From Halobacillus amylolyticus (GTDB taxonomy: Bacteria; Bacillota; Bacilli; Bacillales; Halobacillaceae), in assembly GCF_022921115.1 (NCBI RefSeq), contig NZ_CP095075.1, positions 3,112,001 to 3,176,000 of the forward strand: a DNA stretch of 64,000 bases, written 5' to 3'. Positions within the stretch are counted from its first letter, which is position 1. The number at the start of each line of letters is the position of its first letter. The notes under the pieces are model-generated. The model did not search any database and was not told where the DNA came from. It worked only from the letters and a program-made list of their open reading frames with translations. This document shows positions 44,232-53,384 of the stretch, one piece after another. A program made the position numbers and the translations under genes.

Positions 44232-45647
44232 ATGGAAGGTTTATTAACAGAATTGAATAATTGGATGTGGGGTTACATACTTGTAGCAGCATTATTAGGT
44301 CTTGGTCTTTATTTTACTATTCGTTTGAATTTTGCTCAATTTCGTTATATTCCTGAAATGTTTCGAGTCTTGTTCGATAAGAGGGCAATTTCTGCTAAAG
44401 GGAAGAAAGGGACGTCACCGTTCCAGGCATTCGCGATCAGTACAGCATCTCGTGTAGGTACAGGGAACTTAGCAGGTGTGGCTGCGGCCATTTCTGTTGG
44501 TGGTCCAGGAGCTGTTTTCTGGATGTGGATGGTGGCTCTTTTAGGCGGGGCATCAAGCTTTATTGAGAGTACATTGGCCCAAGTATATAAAGTACCTAAT
44601 AAAGATCAATATCGCGGCGGTCCGGCTTATTACATGGAAAAAGGGCTGAACAATCGGACGTTGGGAATTGTCTTTGCTGTTACGATCACCTTTACATATG
44701 GGCTTGTATTCAGTTCTGTACAGTCCAATACCATTCGATTGGCTTTTGAACGCTCCTTTGATATTGAAAGATGGACCATGGGGATTATTCTTACCATTAT
44801 TGTTGCCCTGATTATTTTTGGTGGTCTAAAACGGATTGCACAGGTTACTCAATTTGTTGTACCAATTATGGCGATCTTCTACATCATTTTAGCCGGGTAT
44901 GTACTTATCGCTAATATTGGCGGCATCCCTCAGATGCTCAGTATGATCTTTCAGGGGGCGTTTGGATTTCGTGAGGTAGCTGGCGGAACGTTCGGCGGAA
45001 TGATTCTAGTGGGCGTGAAGCGCGGGTTATTCTCAAATGAAGCCGGCATGGGTAGTGCCCCGAACGCTGCAGCAACTTCAGAGGTGAGTCACCCTGTAAA
45101 ACAAGGTTTGATTCAAACACTTGGTGTATTCACTGATACCCTGCTGATCTGTAGTGCAACGGCAGTTATCATCTTGTTCTCAGGTGAATACACAGGTTCA
45201 GATCTTGATGGCATACAACTAACTCAATTAGCTTTTGAGACTCAGTTGGGACAGTGGGCAGCGATCTTTATTGCTATTGCCATTTTCCTATTTGCATTTA
45301 GTTCCATAATCGGAAATTATTATTATGGGGAAACGAATATTGAATTCATTAAGGGAAGTGCAACAGGGATGTTTATTTATCGACTTGCCGTTCTTGCGAT
45401 GGTTCTATTTGGCGCTGTTGCTGAATTTGGCCTTGTTTGGTCTCTTGCTGATCTGACAATGGGTATTATGGCGTTGATCAACCTTTATGCCATCTTTAGG
45501 CTATCTAAAGTGGCTTATGCAGCATTAAAAGATTACAGTAGTCAGCGAAAGCAAGGGAAAGATCCTGTTTTCTATCAGGATCATTTACCTGGTGTCAAAG
45601 GGATGGAATACTGGCATAGGGATCAAACGAGCGAAAAAGAGCATTAA
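44232..45647 (+). CDS. AGCS-family Na+/alanine (glycine) symporter
   Basis: 471 residues with about 11 membrane helices. Family blocks: FQAFAISTASRVGTGNLAGVAAAI (about 65-88), GGPGAVFWMWMVALLGGASSFIESTLAQ and GLFSNEAGMGSAPNAAA (about 270-290), as in B. subtilis AlsT. It imports alanine, glycine or glutamine with Na+. ATG 44232 follows GGAGGTGG, so the TTG at 44217 just before that RBS is rejected. Strong terminator behind. Confidence 0.93.
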   Translation: MEGLLTELNNWMWGYILVAALLGLGLYFTIRLNFAQFRYIPEMFRVLFDKRAISAKGKKGTSPFQAFAISTASRVGTGNLAGVAAAISVGGPGAVFWMWMVALLGGASSFIESTLAQVYKVPNKDQYRGGPAYYMEKGLNNRTLGIVFAVTITFTYGLVFSSVQSNTIRLAFERSFDIERWTMGIILTIIVALIIFGGLKRIAQVTQFVVPIMAIFYIILAGYVLIANIGGIPQMLSMIFQGAFGFREVAGGTFGGMILVGVKRGLFSNEAGMGSAPNAAATSEVSHPVKQGLIQTLGVFTDTLLICSATAVIILFSGEYTGSDLDGIQLTQLAFETQLGQWAAIFIAIAIFLFAFSSIIGNYYYGETNIEFIKGSATGMFIYRLAVLAMVLFGAVAEFGLVWSLADLTMGIMALINLYAIFRLSKVAYAALKDYSSQRKQGKDPVFYQDHLPGVKGMEYWHRDQTSEKEH

Positions 45648-45657
45648 TTTAAAGGGA

Positions 45658-45698
45658 GGGCTCTCTAAAACGCAGATGCGTTCTAGAGAGCTTTTTTT
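45658..45698 (+). terminator. Terminator of the AGCS symporter gene
   Basis: GGCTCTCTA-AAACGCA...TGCGTT-CTAGAGAGC then TTTTTTT, with two stacked stems. Confidence 0.92.
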
Positions 45699-45781
45699 AT
45701 CTCCTTTCAATAATGAACGTTTATGGAATTACGCACCGGGGAATTAAAAAGGAAAGGCGCATTTTTCAAGGAGGCTTAAAA

Positions 45782-46534
45782 GTGATTCATAATGAAAAGA
45801 CAATTCAAGGCTATAAGATTAATGCAACAGACGATGAGTTGGGGAAAGTTGACTCCTTACTTTTTGATGATGAAAATTGGACGGTTCGCTACCTTGTAGC
45901 GGATACCCGGAAATGGCTTCCAGGACGAACGGTATTGCTTTCACCGATTTCCATCAAAGCAGTCAATCATGAAGAGGAACAGGTTTCTGTTCATCTCACG
46001 AAAGATCAGGTGAAAGATAGCCCCGACATCGACACTGAAAGTCCGGTCTCTCGCAAACAGGAAATGAGATTAAATCAGTTTTACGGTTGGGGAAGTTATT
46101 GGGGTGGTCCTGGTGTTTGGGGACCAGCGATGTATCCAAGTGAATTATTTGAAGAGGATTTTGTGCAGGAACCGCAAGGAATAGGCGAGAACTCAGAGGA
46201 GTCTCATATAAGAAGCACCTCGGAAGTTCAGAATTATGAAATCCACGCAGAAGACGGTGGGATCGGTCATGTTGAGAGTTTTCTTGTAGATGATGAAACG
46301 TGGAAAATCCGTTATATCATCGTTGACACAAAAAATTGGAAGTCTGGAAAGAAAGTGCTTGTTGCACCAGCATGGATTACAGAAGTGAGGTGGGCTGAAA
46401 AAAGGGTTTATGTTTCCCTAGATCAGAAAAAGGTTGAAAATGCCCCAGAATACGATCCTGACGCTCCCATCTCTAGAGCGTATGAAGAAAAACTGTACGG
46501 TGCCTACGGAAAAAACCCATACTGGAAGGAATAA
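45782..46534 (+). CDS. Tandem PRC-barrel domain protein
   Basis: 250 residues with two PRC-barrel repeats. The first (about 8-75) has NATDDELGKVDSLLFDDENWTVRYLVADT, the second (about 152-220) has HAEDGGIGHVESFLVDDETWKIRYIIVDT; an aromatic Gly/Trp/Tyr-rich linker (FYGWGSYWGGPGVWGP) joins them. PRC barrels bind RNA or protein partners; the cellular role of these Bacillaceae proteins is unknown, though stress induction is often suggested. GTG 45782 follows AAGGAGG. Confidence 0.88.
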   Translation: MIHNEKTIQGYKINATDDELGKVDSLLFDDENWTVRYLVADTRKWLPGRTVLLSPISIKAVNHEEEQVSVHLTKDQVKDSPDIDTESPVSRKQEMRLNQFYGWGSYWGGPGVWGPAMYPSELFEEDFVQEPQGIGENSEESHIRSTSEVQNYEIHAEDGGIGHVESFLVDDETWKIRYIIVDTKNWKSGKKVLVAPAWITEVRWAEKRVYVSLDQKKVENAPEYDPDAPISRAYEEKLYGAYGKNPYWKE

Positions 46535-46541
46535 GAAAATG

Positions 46542-46573
46542 AAACGAACGGGGGACTCTCTCGTTCGTTTTTC
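46542..46573 (+). terminator. Terminator of the PRC-barrel gene
   Basis: AAACGAACG...CGTTCGTTTTTC. Confidence 0.85.
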
Positions 46574-46743
46574 TATGTGAATCAATTTCATAATTGCTCT
46601 ATTTAAAAAGCCAAAGACTGGCAGAATATAAAGCTCTGTCCGAAAGGTTCAAAATGGGTTCTTATCCAGTAGATTTTTAAAGAAGTTTGAGACTTTCTAT
46701 CAATGTTGCTTCACAACCGCCCTCGTTTATTGAATTTTAGTAA

Positions 46744-46914
46744 GGTTCCGTAGTTTTTAATAGGAGAATGGGGGGCTTGAGAAACCACTCGCTTTCCACG
46801 GGGAAGACGGCAAGCCTCCTTGGTCTCCGACCTCCGGGGTCTCGCCAGCCTTTCCTTTCCCGTAGGAGTCTCGCAGTTTCCCGCCCCCATTTCGATAATG
46901 AGATCAACGGAACC
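46744..46914. repeat. GGTTCCGT inverted-repeat element with GC-rich core
   Basis: GGTTCCGT (46744-46751) and ACGGAACC (46907-46914) are exact terminal inverted repeats; inner GAATGGGGGGC and GCCCCCATTTC also pair. The core holds CACTCGCTTTCCACGGGG, AAGCCTCCTTGG, CCGGGGTCTCG and GTAGGAGTCTCGC, the same block order as in 32271-32404. Region 46574-47122 holds nothing else that I can support. Confidence 0.75.
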
Positions 46915-47122
46915 ATCTTAATAAAAGTCGGAGGCGGTGTCTTTGCGAAAGTCTTTTGAATACTACAATCCTGCAAAGAAACAACTCTTTATACTTAACG
47001 ATTATGTAAATCCCAATGGGTGGAAATAGGCACCCTGCTAACACCCAGATCTCCCCAGAGGAAAACTTAACGATTTTTATGATAAAATGGGGGTTAGTTT
47101 GTTAGATAAAGGGTGAACGAAA

Positions 47123-49021
47123 ATGAGTCTATTGTCTGTTGAGCAACTGAGTAAAAGCTACAGTGATAAAGAACTGTTTACCAATCTATCGTTCACTATT
47201 TCAAACCAGCAGCGCATTGGTTTAATTGGTGTCAACGGGACTGGGAAATCAACATTAATGAAGATTATTGCTGAGATTGAATCAGGTGATACTGGAACAA
47301 CTCAGCACGCGAAAGATTTTACGATAGAATATTTACCTCAAGATCCTGAACTGCAGGTAGAGAAAACCGTGTTAGAACAAATTTATTACGGTGATTCTTC
47401 TGTGATGGTTGCGATTAGAGAGTATGAACAAATTTTACGGCGGCTTCAAGTTCATCCTGAGGATGAGCAGATTCAAAATCAACTGCTTAAACTACAGCAA
47501 AGAATGGATGAAACAGGTGCTTGGGAAGCAAATACACAAGCAAAGACGATTTTGACAAAACTTGGTGTAGTGGATTTTGATAAAAAGGTGAAAGAGCTTT
47601 CCGGCGGCCAGCGAAAACGGGTAGCCCTGGCTAAGGCCTTAATTCAGCCGGCCGACCTTTTGCTGCTTGATGAACCGACGAACCATTTGGATAATGAAAC
47701 GATTGAATGGCTTGAGGAATATTTAGCGCAATTTAGAGGCTCATTGATGGTTGTAACTCATGACCGCTATTTCCTGAATCGGGTGACAAATATTATTTAT
47801 GAGCTCGATAAAGGTAAGCTGTACACGTATGAAGGGAATTATCAAACCTTTTTAGAAAAGAAAGCGGAGCGGGAAGAGTGGGAAAGGCAAGCAGAACAAA
47901 AGCATCAGAACACCCTTAGAAGGGAGTTGGCCTGGTTAAAACGCGGGGCCAAGGCACGAACGACAAAGCAAAAGGCTAGAAAACAACGAGTTGAGACGAT
48001 GCAGGAGCAAAATTTTAATACAAATAAGCAAGACGTTGATATGGCTATCGGCTCGTCACGTTTAGGGAAGCAGGTCATTGAATTACAGAATATCTCCCAC
48101 GCTTTTGGTGCCGAGTCGATTATAGAAGACTTTAACTATTTAATAGTACCTGATGAACGTTTGGGGATTATTGGGCCCAATGGCTCCGGGAAAACAACTT
48201 TGTTAAATATTATGGCGCAGCGTCTTAACCCTGACCATGGGGATTTGACCATTGGCTCTACTGTGAATATCGGCTATTACACACAAGATCACGAAGAAAT
48301 GGATGAATCACTAAAGGTCATCGAATATATTAAGGAAGTTGCTGAGGTGATTTCTACAGCAGATGGGGAAGAAATTACAGCTGAACAAATGCTTGAAAGG
48401 TTCCTTTTTCCAAGGCCACAACAATGGACGTATATTAAACGATTATCTGGCGGGGAACGCCGGAGACTCTATTTATTACGTGTGCTCATGAGTGAACCGA
48501 ATGTCCTTTTCCTCGACGAGCCAACGAACGACCTTGATACGGAAACGTTAAGTATTCTAGAGGGATATTTAGAACAATTCCCAGGTGTCGTCATTACCGT
48601 TTCACACGATCGCTATTTCTTGGATCGAGTGGTTGATAAGCTGCTTGTGTTTGGAGGAAATGGGGGCATTGAAACGTTCTATGGCAATTATTCTGAACAT
48701 CTCGAACAAACGCAGGTGAGGCAGAAGCAACAGGCGATGCAAGTGCAAAGTACCGTCTCAGAGCAAGAGGAAACGAGAAGGTCGAATCGTAGCCGTAAAT
48801 TATCTTATCGGGAAAAACAAGAATGGAAGACCATTGAGGATGAAATAACCACGCTTGAGGAACAAATAGAAGCTATTGATGAACAGGTTTCTGAAGCGGG
48901 GAGCGACTACAATAAGGTCGAGGAGCTATATAAAAAGAAAGAAGAATTAGAACAACAGTTGGAAGCGAAAATGAACCGCTGGGAAGAGCTATCCCTCATC
49001 GTTGAAGGAATAGAGAAATAA
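47123..49021 (+). CDS. yfmR: ABC-F translation factor YfmR
   Basis: 632 residues, two ABC domains and no membrane part. Walker A GVNGTGKST (about 37-45) and GPNGSGKTT (about 352-360), signatures LSGGQRKR and LSGGERRR, Walker B LLLLDEPTNHLD and VLFLDEPTNDLD, a linker of about 80 residues between them, and a C-terminal coiled coil (about 555-630). This is the Uup/YfmR arrangement and length; YfmR relieves stalled ribosomes, overlapping EF-P. Monocistronic. Confidence 0.9.
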   Translation: MSLLSVEQLSKSYSDKELFTNLSFTISNQQRIGLIGVNGTGKSTLMKIIAEIESGDTGTTQHAKDFTIEYLPQDPELQVEKTVLEQIYYGDSSVMVAIREYEQILRRLQVHPEDEQIQNQLLKLQQRMDETGAWEANTQAKTILTKLGVVDFDKKVKELSGGQRKRVALAKALIQPADLLLLDEPTNHLDNETIEWLEEYLAQFRGSLMVVTHDRYFLNRVTNIIYELDKGKLYTYEGNYQTFLEKKAEREEWERQAEQKHQNTLRRELAWLKRGAKARTTKQKARKQRVETMQEQNFNTNKQDVDMAIGSSRLGKQVIELQNISHAFGAESIIEDFNYLIVPDERLGIIGPNGSGKTTLLNIMAQRLNPDHGDLTIGSTVNIGYYTQDHEEMDESLKVIEYIKEVAEVISTADGEEITAEQMLERFLFPRPQQWTYIKRLSGGERRRLYLLRVLMSEPNVLFLDEPTNDLDTETLSILEGYLEQFPGVVITVSHDRYFLDRVVDKLLVFGGNGGIETFYGNYSEHLEQTQVRQKQQAMQVQSTVSEQEETRRSNRSRKLSYREKQEWKTIEDEITTLEEQIEAIDEQVSEAGSDYNKVEELYKKKEELEQQLEAKMNRWEELSLIVEGIEK

Positions 49022-49086
49022 ACCTGAGGATGACGTGACTACTTTTCTAAGTAAAGTTAATAATATAGATCATGCTCACTCATGCA

Positions 49087-49135
49087 ATAAGATCCAATCG
49101 AACTGCTTTTCAGCACCGTTGGGTCTTATTTTTTG
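49087..49135 (+). terminator. Terminator of yfmR
   Basis: AATAAGATCCAA...TTGGGTCTTATT followed by TTTTTG, with a loop of about 20 bases. Confidence 0.7.
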
Positions 49136-49196
49136 TGACAGATGGTGAGTTGTGAAATAATGTATACGGATACATAAAAATTAGGGGAGGTAAACT

Positions 49197-50444
49197 ATGT
49201 TATTACCTAGTCAGGAACAATTGGAGAAGTATGCACAACTTGCTTTGCAAACGGGTGTAAATTTACAGAAAGATCAAAAGCTTATGATTAACTCAACGGT
49301 AGAAGGCGCGCCATTTACTCGTATAATTGCCAGAAAAGCTTATGAAATGGGTGCCGAGGATGTACACATTGTTTGGACTGATGATGAGTTAACCCGTTTA
49401 CGCTATGAGCATGCGGATGTAGAAGTATTGAAGGAGGTCCCTGATTGGCAGAAAGATATGTATAGTTATTTCGGTGAAGAGGGGGCAGCAATTCTGTCTG
49501 TTCGTTCAACAGATCCAGACCTACTAAAAGGAATTGACGCAGGAAAAGTAGCTGCTGCAACTAAAGCTCGGTCTGAAGCGATGACGAAGTTTAGAGGGTT
49601 TACAATGAATGATCGCATTCAATGGTCAATTGTGAGTATTCCAATTCCAGCTTGGGCACAAAAGATCTTTCCAAATGAGACAGAGGAAAATGCTGTTGCT
49701 AAGTTGTGGGAGCAAATCTTCAGTATCGTAAGAGTGAACCAGGAGGATCCTGTGGCAGCATGGGAGGAACACAACCGTAAATTAAGACAGGCACGTGAGT
49801 TTTTAAATAAGAAGAAATATAGCAAACTAATTTACAAAGCACCTGGTACAGACCTGGAGGTTGAATTGCCGGAAAATCACATTTGGAAAGGCGGTGCCGC
49901 TCAAACCGCCGAAGGGAAAGTGCCATTCAATCCGAATATGCCGACAGAGGAAGTGTTCACTGCTCCCCATAAATACGGCGTAAACGGTCAAGTATCAAGT
50001 ACAAAACCGCTTAATTATGGCGGTAACGTTATCGATCATTTCACACTCACCTTTAAAGAGGGCAAGGTGGTAGATTTCAAAGCTGAAGAGGGTGAAGAAA
50101 CACTTAAGCATCTATTGGATACAGATGAAGGTTCTCGCAGGCTGGGAGAACTTGCCCTTGTTCCACATGAATCACCGATTTCCCAGTCCGGATTAATTTT
50201 TTACAACACGCTTTATGATGAAAATGCCTCTTGCCATTTAGCTTTAGGAAAAGCTTATCCTAACAACGTAGAAGGGGGCTCAGACATGAGTGAATCTGAA
50301 CTTGATCAGAGTGGCGTGAATCACAGCTTAAGTCATGTTGATTTCATGATGGGATCAGGCGAACTGGATATTGATGGTGTGCTAGAAGATGGATCAACAG
50401 AGTCCGTAATGAGAAAAGGAAGCTGGGCCATATCTTTTGAATAA
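49197..50444 (+). CDS. ampS: M29-family aminopeptidase AmpS
   Basis: 415 residues, standard for M29 (AmpS/PepS/aminopeptidase T). The C-terminal half carries the metal-binding block: FKAEEGEETLKHLLDTDEGSRRLGELALVPHESPI, then LYDENASCHLALGKAYP and NHSLSHVDFMMGSGELDIDG. It is a cytosolic, broad-range metallo-aminopeptidase. RBS GGGGAGGT before ATG 49197. Own terminator. Confidence 0.94.
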   Translation: MLLPSQEQLEKYAQLALQTGVNLQKDQKLMINSTVEGAPFTRIIARKAYEMGAEDVHIVWTDDELTRLRYEHADVEVLKEVPDWQKDMYSYFGEEGAAILSVRSTDPDLLKGIDAGKVAAATKARSEAMTKFRGFTMNDRIQWSIVSIPIPAWAQKIFPNETEENAVAKLWEQIFSIVRVNQEDPVAAWEEHNRKLRQAREFLNKKKYSKLIYKAPGTDLEVELPENHIWKGGAAQTAEGKVPFNPNMPTEEVFTAPHKYGVNGQVSSTKPLNYGGNVIDHFTLTFKEGKVVDFKAEEGEETLKHLLDTDEGSRRLGELALVPHESPISQSGLIFYNTLYDENASCHLALGKAYPNNVEGGSDMSESELDQSGVNHSLSHVDFMMGSGELDIDGVLEDGSTESVMRKGSWAISFE

Positions 50445-50469
50445 AAAATATAAATGATCGGACACTTTG

Positions 50470-50497
50470 AAAAGACGCTGATATCAGCGTCTTTTTC
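50470..50497 (+). terminator. Terminator of ampS
   Basis: AAAAGACGCTG-atat-CAGCGTCTTTTT. Confidence 0.9.
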
Positions 50498-50536
50498 CAT
50501 GAAAAATATCGTAAATAACGGAGGAGGATTGAACAA

Positions 50537-50605
50537 ATGGAAAGAAGGGTATTAATAAGTAAACAAATAAAAAGGAGGCTTATCCATGGTAGATATAGAG
50601 AGTGA
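50537..50605 (+). CDS. 22-codon upstream ORF overlapping the mini zinc protein
   Basis: ATG 50537 stands eight bases behind GGAGGAGG and opens MERRVLISKQIKRRLIHGRY ending at 50605, 20 bases inside the next gene. The peptide is very basic. It may couple or attenuate translation of the zinc protein, or be chance. Confidence 0.35.
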   Translation: MERRVLISKQIKRRLIHGRYRE

Positions 50606-50765
50606 ACTCCCAGGATTTCAGTCTAATCCAAATACCTTTGGTAAGTGCAGTAGTTGTGGGAAAGAATTAATGACGAAAAAAGAAGCAGAAATAACGATGT
50701 GTAAAGATTGCCAGAAGCGTCATCGAGATAAAGATCATGTTTTAGATGAAGATAAAAAAAAATAA
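50586..50765 (+). CDS. Mini zinc-ribbon protein, 59 residues
   Basis: RBS AAAGGAGGCT eight bases before ATG 50586. The sequence has CSSCGKELMTKKEAEITMCKDC, that is two CxxC knuckles 16 residues apart (Cys about 21, 24, 39, 42), then a highly charged tail ending DEDKKK. Such a treble-clef or zinc-ribbon unit could bind nucleic acid or protein; no named family recognised. A terminator follows. Confidence 0.75.
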   Translation: MVDIESELPGFQSNPNTFGKCSSCGKELMTKKEAEITMCKDCQKRHRDKDHVLDEDKKK

Positions 50766-50777
50766 CTAAGTAAGAGT

Positions 50778-50813
50778 AAAAGGCTACAGCTGATCTAGTG
50801 CTGTAGCCTTTTT
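50778..50813 (+). terminator. Terminator of the mini zinc protein gene
   Basis: AAAAGGCTACAGC...GCTGTAGCCTTTTT. Confidence 0.92.
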
Positions 50814-50910
50814 AATTGAGTGAAAGCAGCTATGCCTTTACATAAAACAATAATAGGTGGTAGAGTATAACATTGTGTGGAAAAATTAAGACTAACTATA
50901 TTAAAAAGGA

Positions 50911-51157
50911 TGTTCAAAAAGTCACCAAATGATAAAGTGAAACTTCCGTCAGTGTGGTTTTACTGACCGTGAATGCGGGATAACGGCGAATTTTTTCGAT
51001 ACTCGGTTTTTCCGGTCCTCACGCATGAAAGGCGCTGTGGTCCTCAAAACTTTCGCACCTCGAACTTCTTGCGACGCGCAAGGAACGTGCTAGTGTCGAC
51101 TTTGTCACAGGATGTGACGATCTTTGTCGACGTTCTCATTCGTCAACTTTTTGAACA
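50911..51157. repeat. TGTTCAAAAAG inverted-repeat element, copy 2
   Basis: Begins TGTTCAAAAAGTCACCAAAT and ends CAACTTTTTGAACA. Most of it is the reverse complement of 11528-11729. Relative to that copy it carries about 46 extra bases near 50937-50983, including the hairpin CGTCAGT...ACTGACCG. It ends eight bases before the AAAGGAG of the BCCT gene. Confidence 0.85.
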
Positions 51158-51177
51158 CACACTTAAAGGAGTTATTT

Positions 51178-52707
51178 ATGCATCAGAAACAAACCGGTAA
51201 AATAGACTGGCCTGTCTTTATAATTAGTGGCGGGGCTTTGCTATTATTTGTTATTTTAGCACTTATTGATATTAACTGGATCGAATCATTTGTTAACACA
51301 ACTTTTGCCTGGTCAGTCACTTATTTTGGTGCGTTCTGGCAACTATTAATGTTAGCGACTTTCTTTGTTGGTTTATGGCTGGCATTTTCTAAATATGGAA
51401 AAATCAAATTGGGTGGAATCGACAAGCCTGAGTTAAGTTTATATAAATGGTTATCGATTATTATGGCTACTTTATTAGCTGGAGGTGGCGTGTTTTGGGC
51501 GGCTGCCGAGCCTATGTTCCACTTTCTAACTACTCCCCCGTACCTGTCTCATTTAGGAATCGAAGCCGGTACAGAAGCAGCCATTAATCCAGCACTGGCA
51601 CAAAGCTTTATGCATTGGGGATTTTTGGCTTGGGCGATATTAGGAACGATTAGTGCGGTCGTTATGATGTATGGACATTATCATAAAGGTATGCCAATGA
51701 AGCCGAGAACGCTTCTTTATCCGATTTTTGGTGAGAAAATCCGTGAAAATTGGTTCGGTACACTTGTCGATGCCTTTTCTATCATTGCTGTGGCAGCAGG
51801 AACAATCGGCCCTATTGGTTTTCTTGGTTTGCAAGCAAGTTACGGACTCCAAGAAATATTTGGCATCCCTAACGAATTTAGCACACAGGTTTTAATTATC
51901 ATTGCCGTGGTTTTAATCTCGACAATATCAGCTATAACGGGTCTGTATAAAGGGATTCAGTTTTTAAGCAGCTTTAATGTTCGTCTTGCTTTAGGGTTGA
52001 TGATTTTTATTGTGATTTTTGGCCCTGGAGGATTCATTATTGATCATTTCGTTTCATCGTTTGGATTCTATGTGGATCAGTTTATACCTATGAGTACATT
52101 CCGTGGCGACTCTGATTGGTTATCACTATGGACTGTGTTCTTTTGGGGATGGTTTATTGGTTATGGGCCAATGATGGCTATTCTAGTAAGTCGTATTTCA
52201 CGCGGTCGTACGATTCGTGAAATCATCGTAGCTATTTCCATTTTTGCACCCATTATCTCTACTTTCTGGTTTACAATTCTTGGCGGCTCAGGTATATTCT
52301 TTGAGCTTCAGAATCCAGGATCAATCTCTGAAGCCCTAAATGCGGCAGGAAAGCCCGCAGCTATGTTTGCCATCACCGAGCAATTTCCGTTGGCAGCTAT
52401 TATTTCACCTTTGTTCTTATTACTGACAATTCTGTTCGTAGTGACAACGAGTGATTCGATGTCTTATACCATTGCCATGGCCGTTACAGGTGAAGGGAAT
52501 CCGAAAAAATGGCTCCGTGTTTTCTGGTCTGTCATTATGGGTGCTATTGCAGCGATTCTTCTCATTACCGGAGACAGTGGTATTACACAGTTGCAGAACT
52601 TTATTGTCGTGACAGCCGTGCCTGTATCTCTGCTATTATTGCCAATGATTTGGCTCGCCCCACGGGTTGCCAGACAAATGGCTATTGAACAGAATATAAA
52701 GAAGTAA
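51178..52707 (+). CDS. BCCT-family transporter (compatible-solute type)
   Basis: 509 residues, 12 membrane helices. BCCT marks: GGGVFWAAAEPMFHFLTTPP (about 102-121), MHWGFLAWAI with the helix-5 Trp, and the helix-8 region DWLSLWTVFFWGWFIGYGPMMAILVSRISRGRTIRE (about 322-357). The aromatic-rich sites fit betaine, choline or carnitine uptake with Na+; the exact solute cannot be read. ATG 51178 follows AAAGGAG; the frame upstream lies in the repeat. Confidence 0.92.
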   Translation: MHQKQTGKIDWPVFIISGGALLLFVILALIDINWIESFVNTTFAWSVTYFGAFWQLLMLATFFVGLWLAFSKYGKIKLGGIDKPELSLYKWLSIIMATLLAGGGVFWAAAEPMFHFLTTPPYLSHLGIEAGTEAAINPALAQSFMHWGFLAWAILGTISAVVMMYGHYHKGMPMKPRTLLYPIFGEKIRENWFGTLVDAFSIIAVAAGTIGPIGFLGLQASYGLQEIFGIPNEFSTQVLIIIAVVLISTISAITGLYKGIQFLSSFNVRLALGLMIFIVIFGPGGFIIDHFVSSFGFYVDQFIPMSTFRGDSDWLSLWTVFFWGWFIGYGPMMAILVSRISRGRTIREIIVAISIFAPIISTFWFTILGGSGIFFELQNPGSISEALNAAGKPAAMFAITEQFPLAAIISPLFLLLTILFVVTTSDSMSYTIAMAVTGEGNPKKWLRVFWSVIMGAIAAILLITGDSGITQLQNFIVVTAVPVSLLLLPMIWLAPRVARQMAIEQNIKK

Positions 52708-52753
52708 AATAAAGAGCTCTTGCGCGTTAGATTCGCGCAAAGAGCTCTTTATT
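52708..52753. terminator. Strong bidirectional terminator
   Basis: AATAAAGAGCTCTTGCGCG pairs with CGCGCAAAGAGCTCTTTATT with one bulged base. It covers the end of the BCCT gene and the stop codon of kynB on the other strand. Confidence 0.92.
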
Positions 52754-53372
52754 ATTTTTGACGAAGAACAGCACGGACGGGGCTCCCATCTGCTTGCTCC
52801 ATCTTGAGCGGGAAGGCCATAAGCTCATATGTTCCAGGAGCGACATGGTCAAGAACAATGCCTTCAAGGATCAGAATGTCATGGTTATAAAGGGAGTGGT
52901 GAGCTTGTAAGGACTCGCTCGTCTCGGGATCAACAGAAGGAGTGTCAACACCAATTAGATCGATGCCCTGCTCTTTTAAATAAGGGCCCACATCCTCATC
53001 GATCACGGTATAATTATTAGGGAAATGTGTTCGATCCTCCCAACTGATCGAACGGAACAACACCTTACTCACACCTTCAAACGCAAACGCCTGTAAATCT
53101 TCCTTCGTAATGACATCTTTGCCTTCCATATTGACGACTAGTGCATCACCGTAGAAGCGATGAACATCAAGATCAGCCATTTTTAATCCATCGTTATCAT
53201 AATGAAAGGGTGCATCGACATGTGTGCCGATGTGATTGCTCCCTTTATGGCTTTCAATATTGACAGAGCCGGTTTCTTCCATGGATGCGGTTAACTGATA
53301 GTGGAAAGGTTCGTCACCAGGCCATGGGGGTGTGGAATCATTGAGTGTCATGGAAATGTCAATCAGCTTCAT
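52752..53372 (-). CDS. kynB: Kynurenine formamidase
   Basis: 206 residues of the cyclase-like hydrolase family. The zinc site HIGTHVDAPFHYDNDG (about 48-63) and the family strand DISMTLNDSTPPWPGDEPF are clear, as is LIGVDTPSVDP. It cleaves N-formylkynurenine to kynurenine, the second step after KynA. Downstream of kynU in one operon: the AAGGAGGT for this gene overlaps the kynU stop. ATG 53372 is preferred to TTG 53375 on spacing. Confidence 0.95.
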   Translation of the reverse strand: MKLIDISMTLNDSTPPWPGDEPFHYQLTASMEETGSVNIESHKGSNHIGTHVDAPFHYDNDGLKMADLDVHRFYGDALVVNMEGKDVITKEDLQAFAFEGVSKVLFRSISWEDRTHFPNNYTVIDEDVGPYLKEQGIDLIGVDTPSVDPETSESLQAHHSLYNHDILILEGIVLDHVAPGTYELMAFPLKMEQADGSPVRAVLRQK

Positions 53373-53384
53373 CAAGTTACCTCC

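Noticed and set aside
46737..46976. ORFs of 63-79 codons on both strands
   Set aside because: They are by-products of the GGTTCCGT inverted-repeat element.
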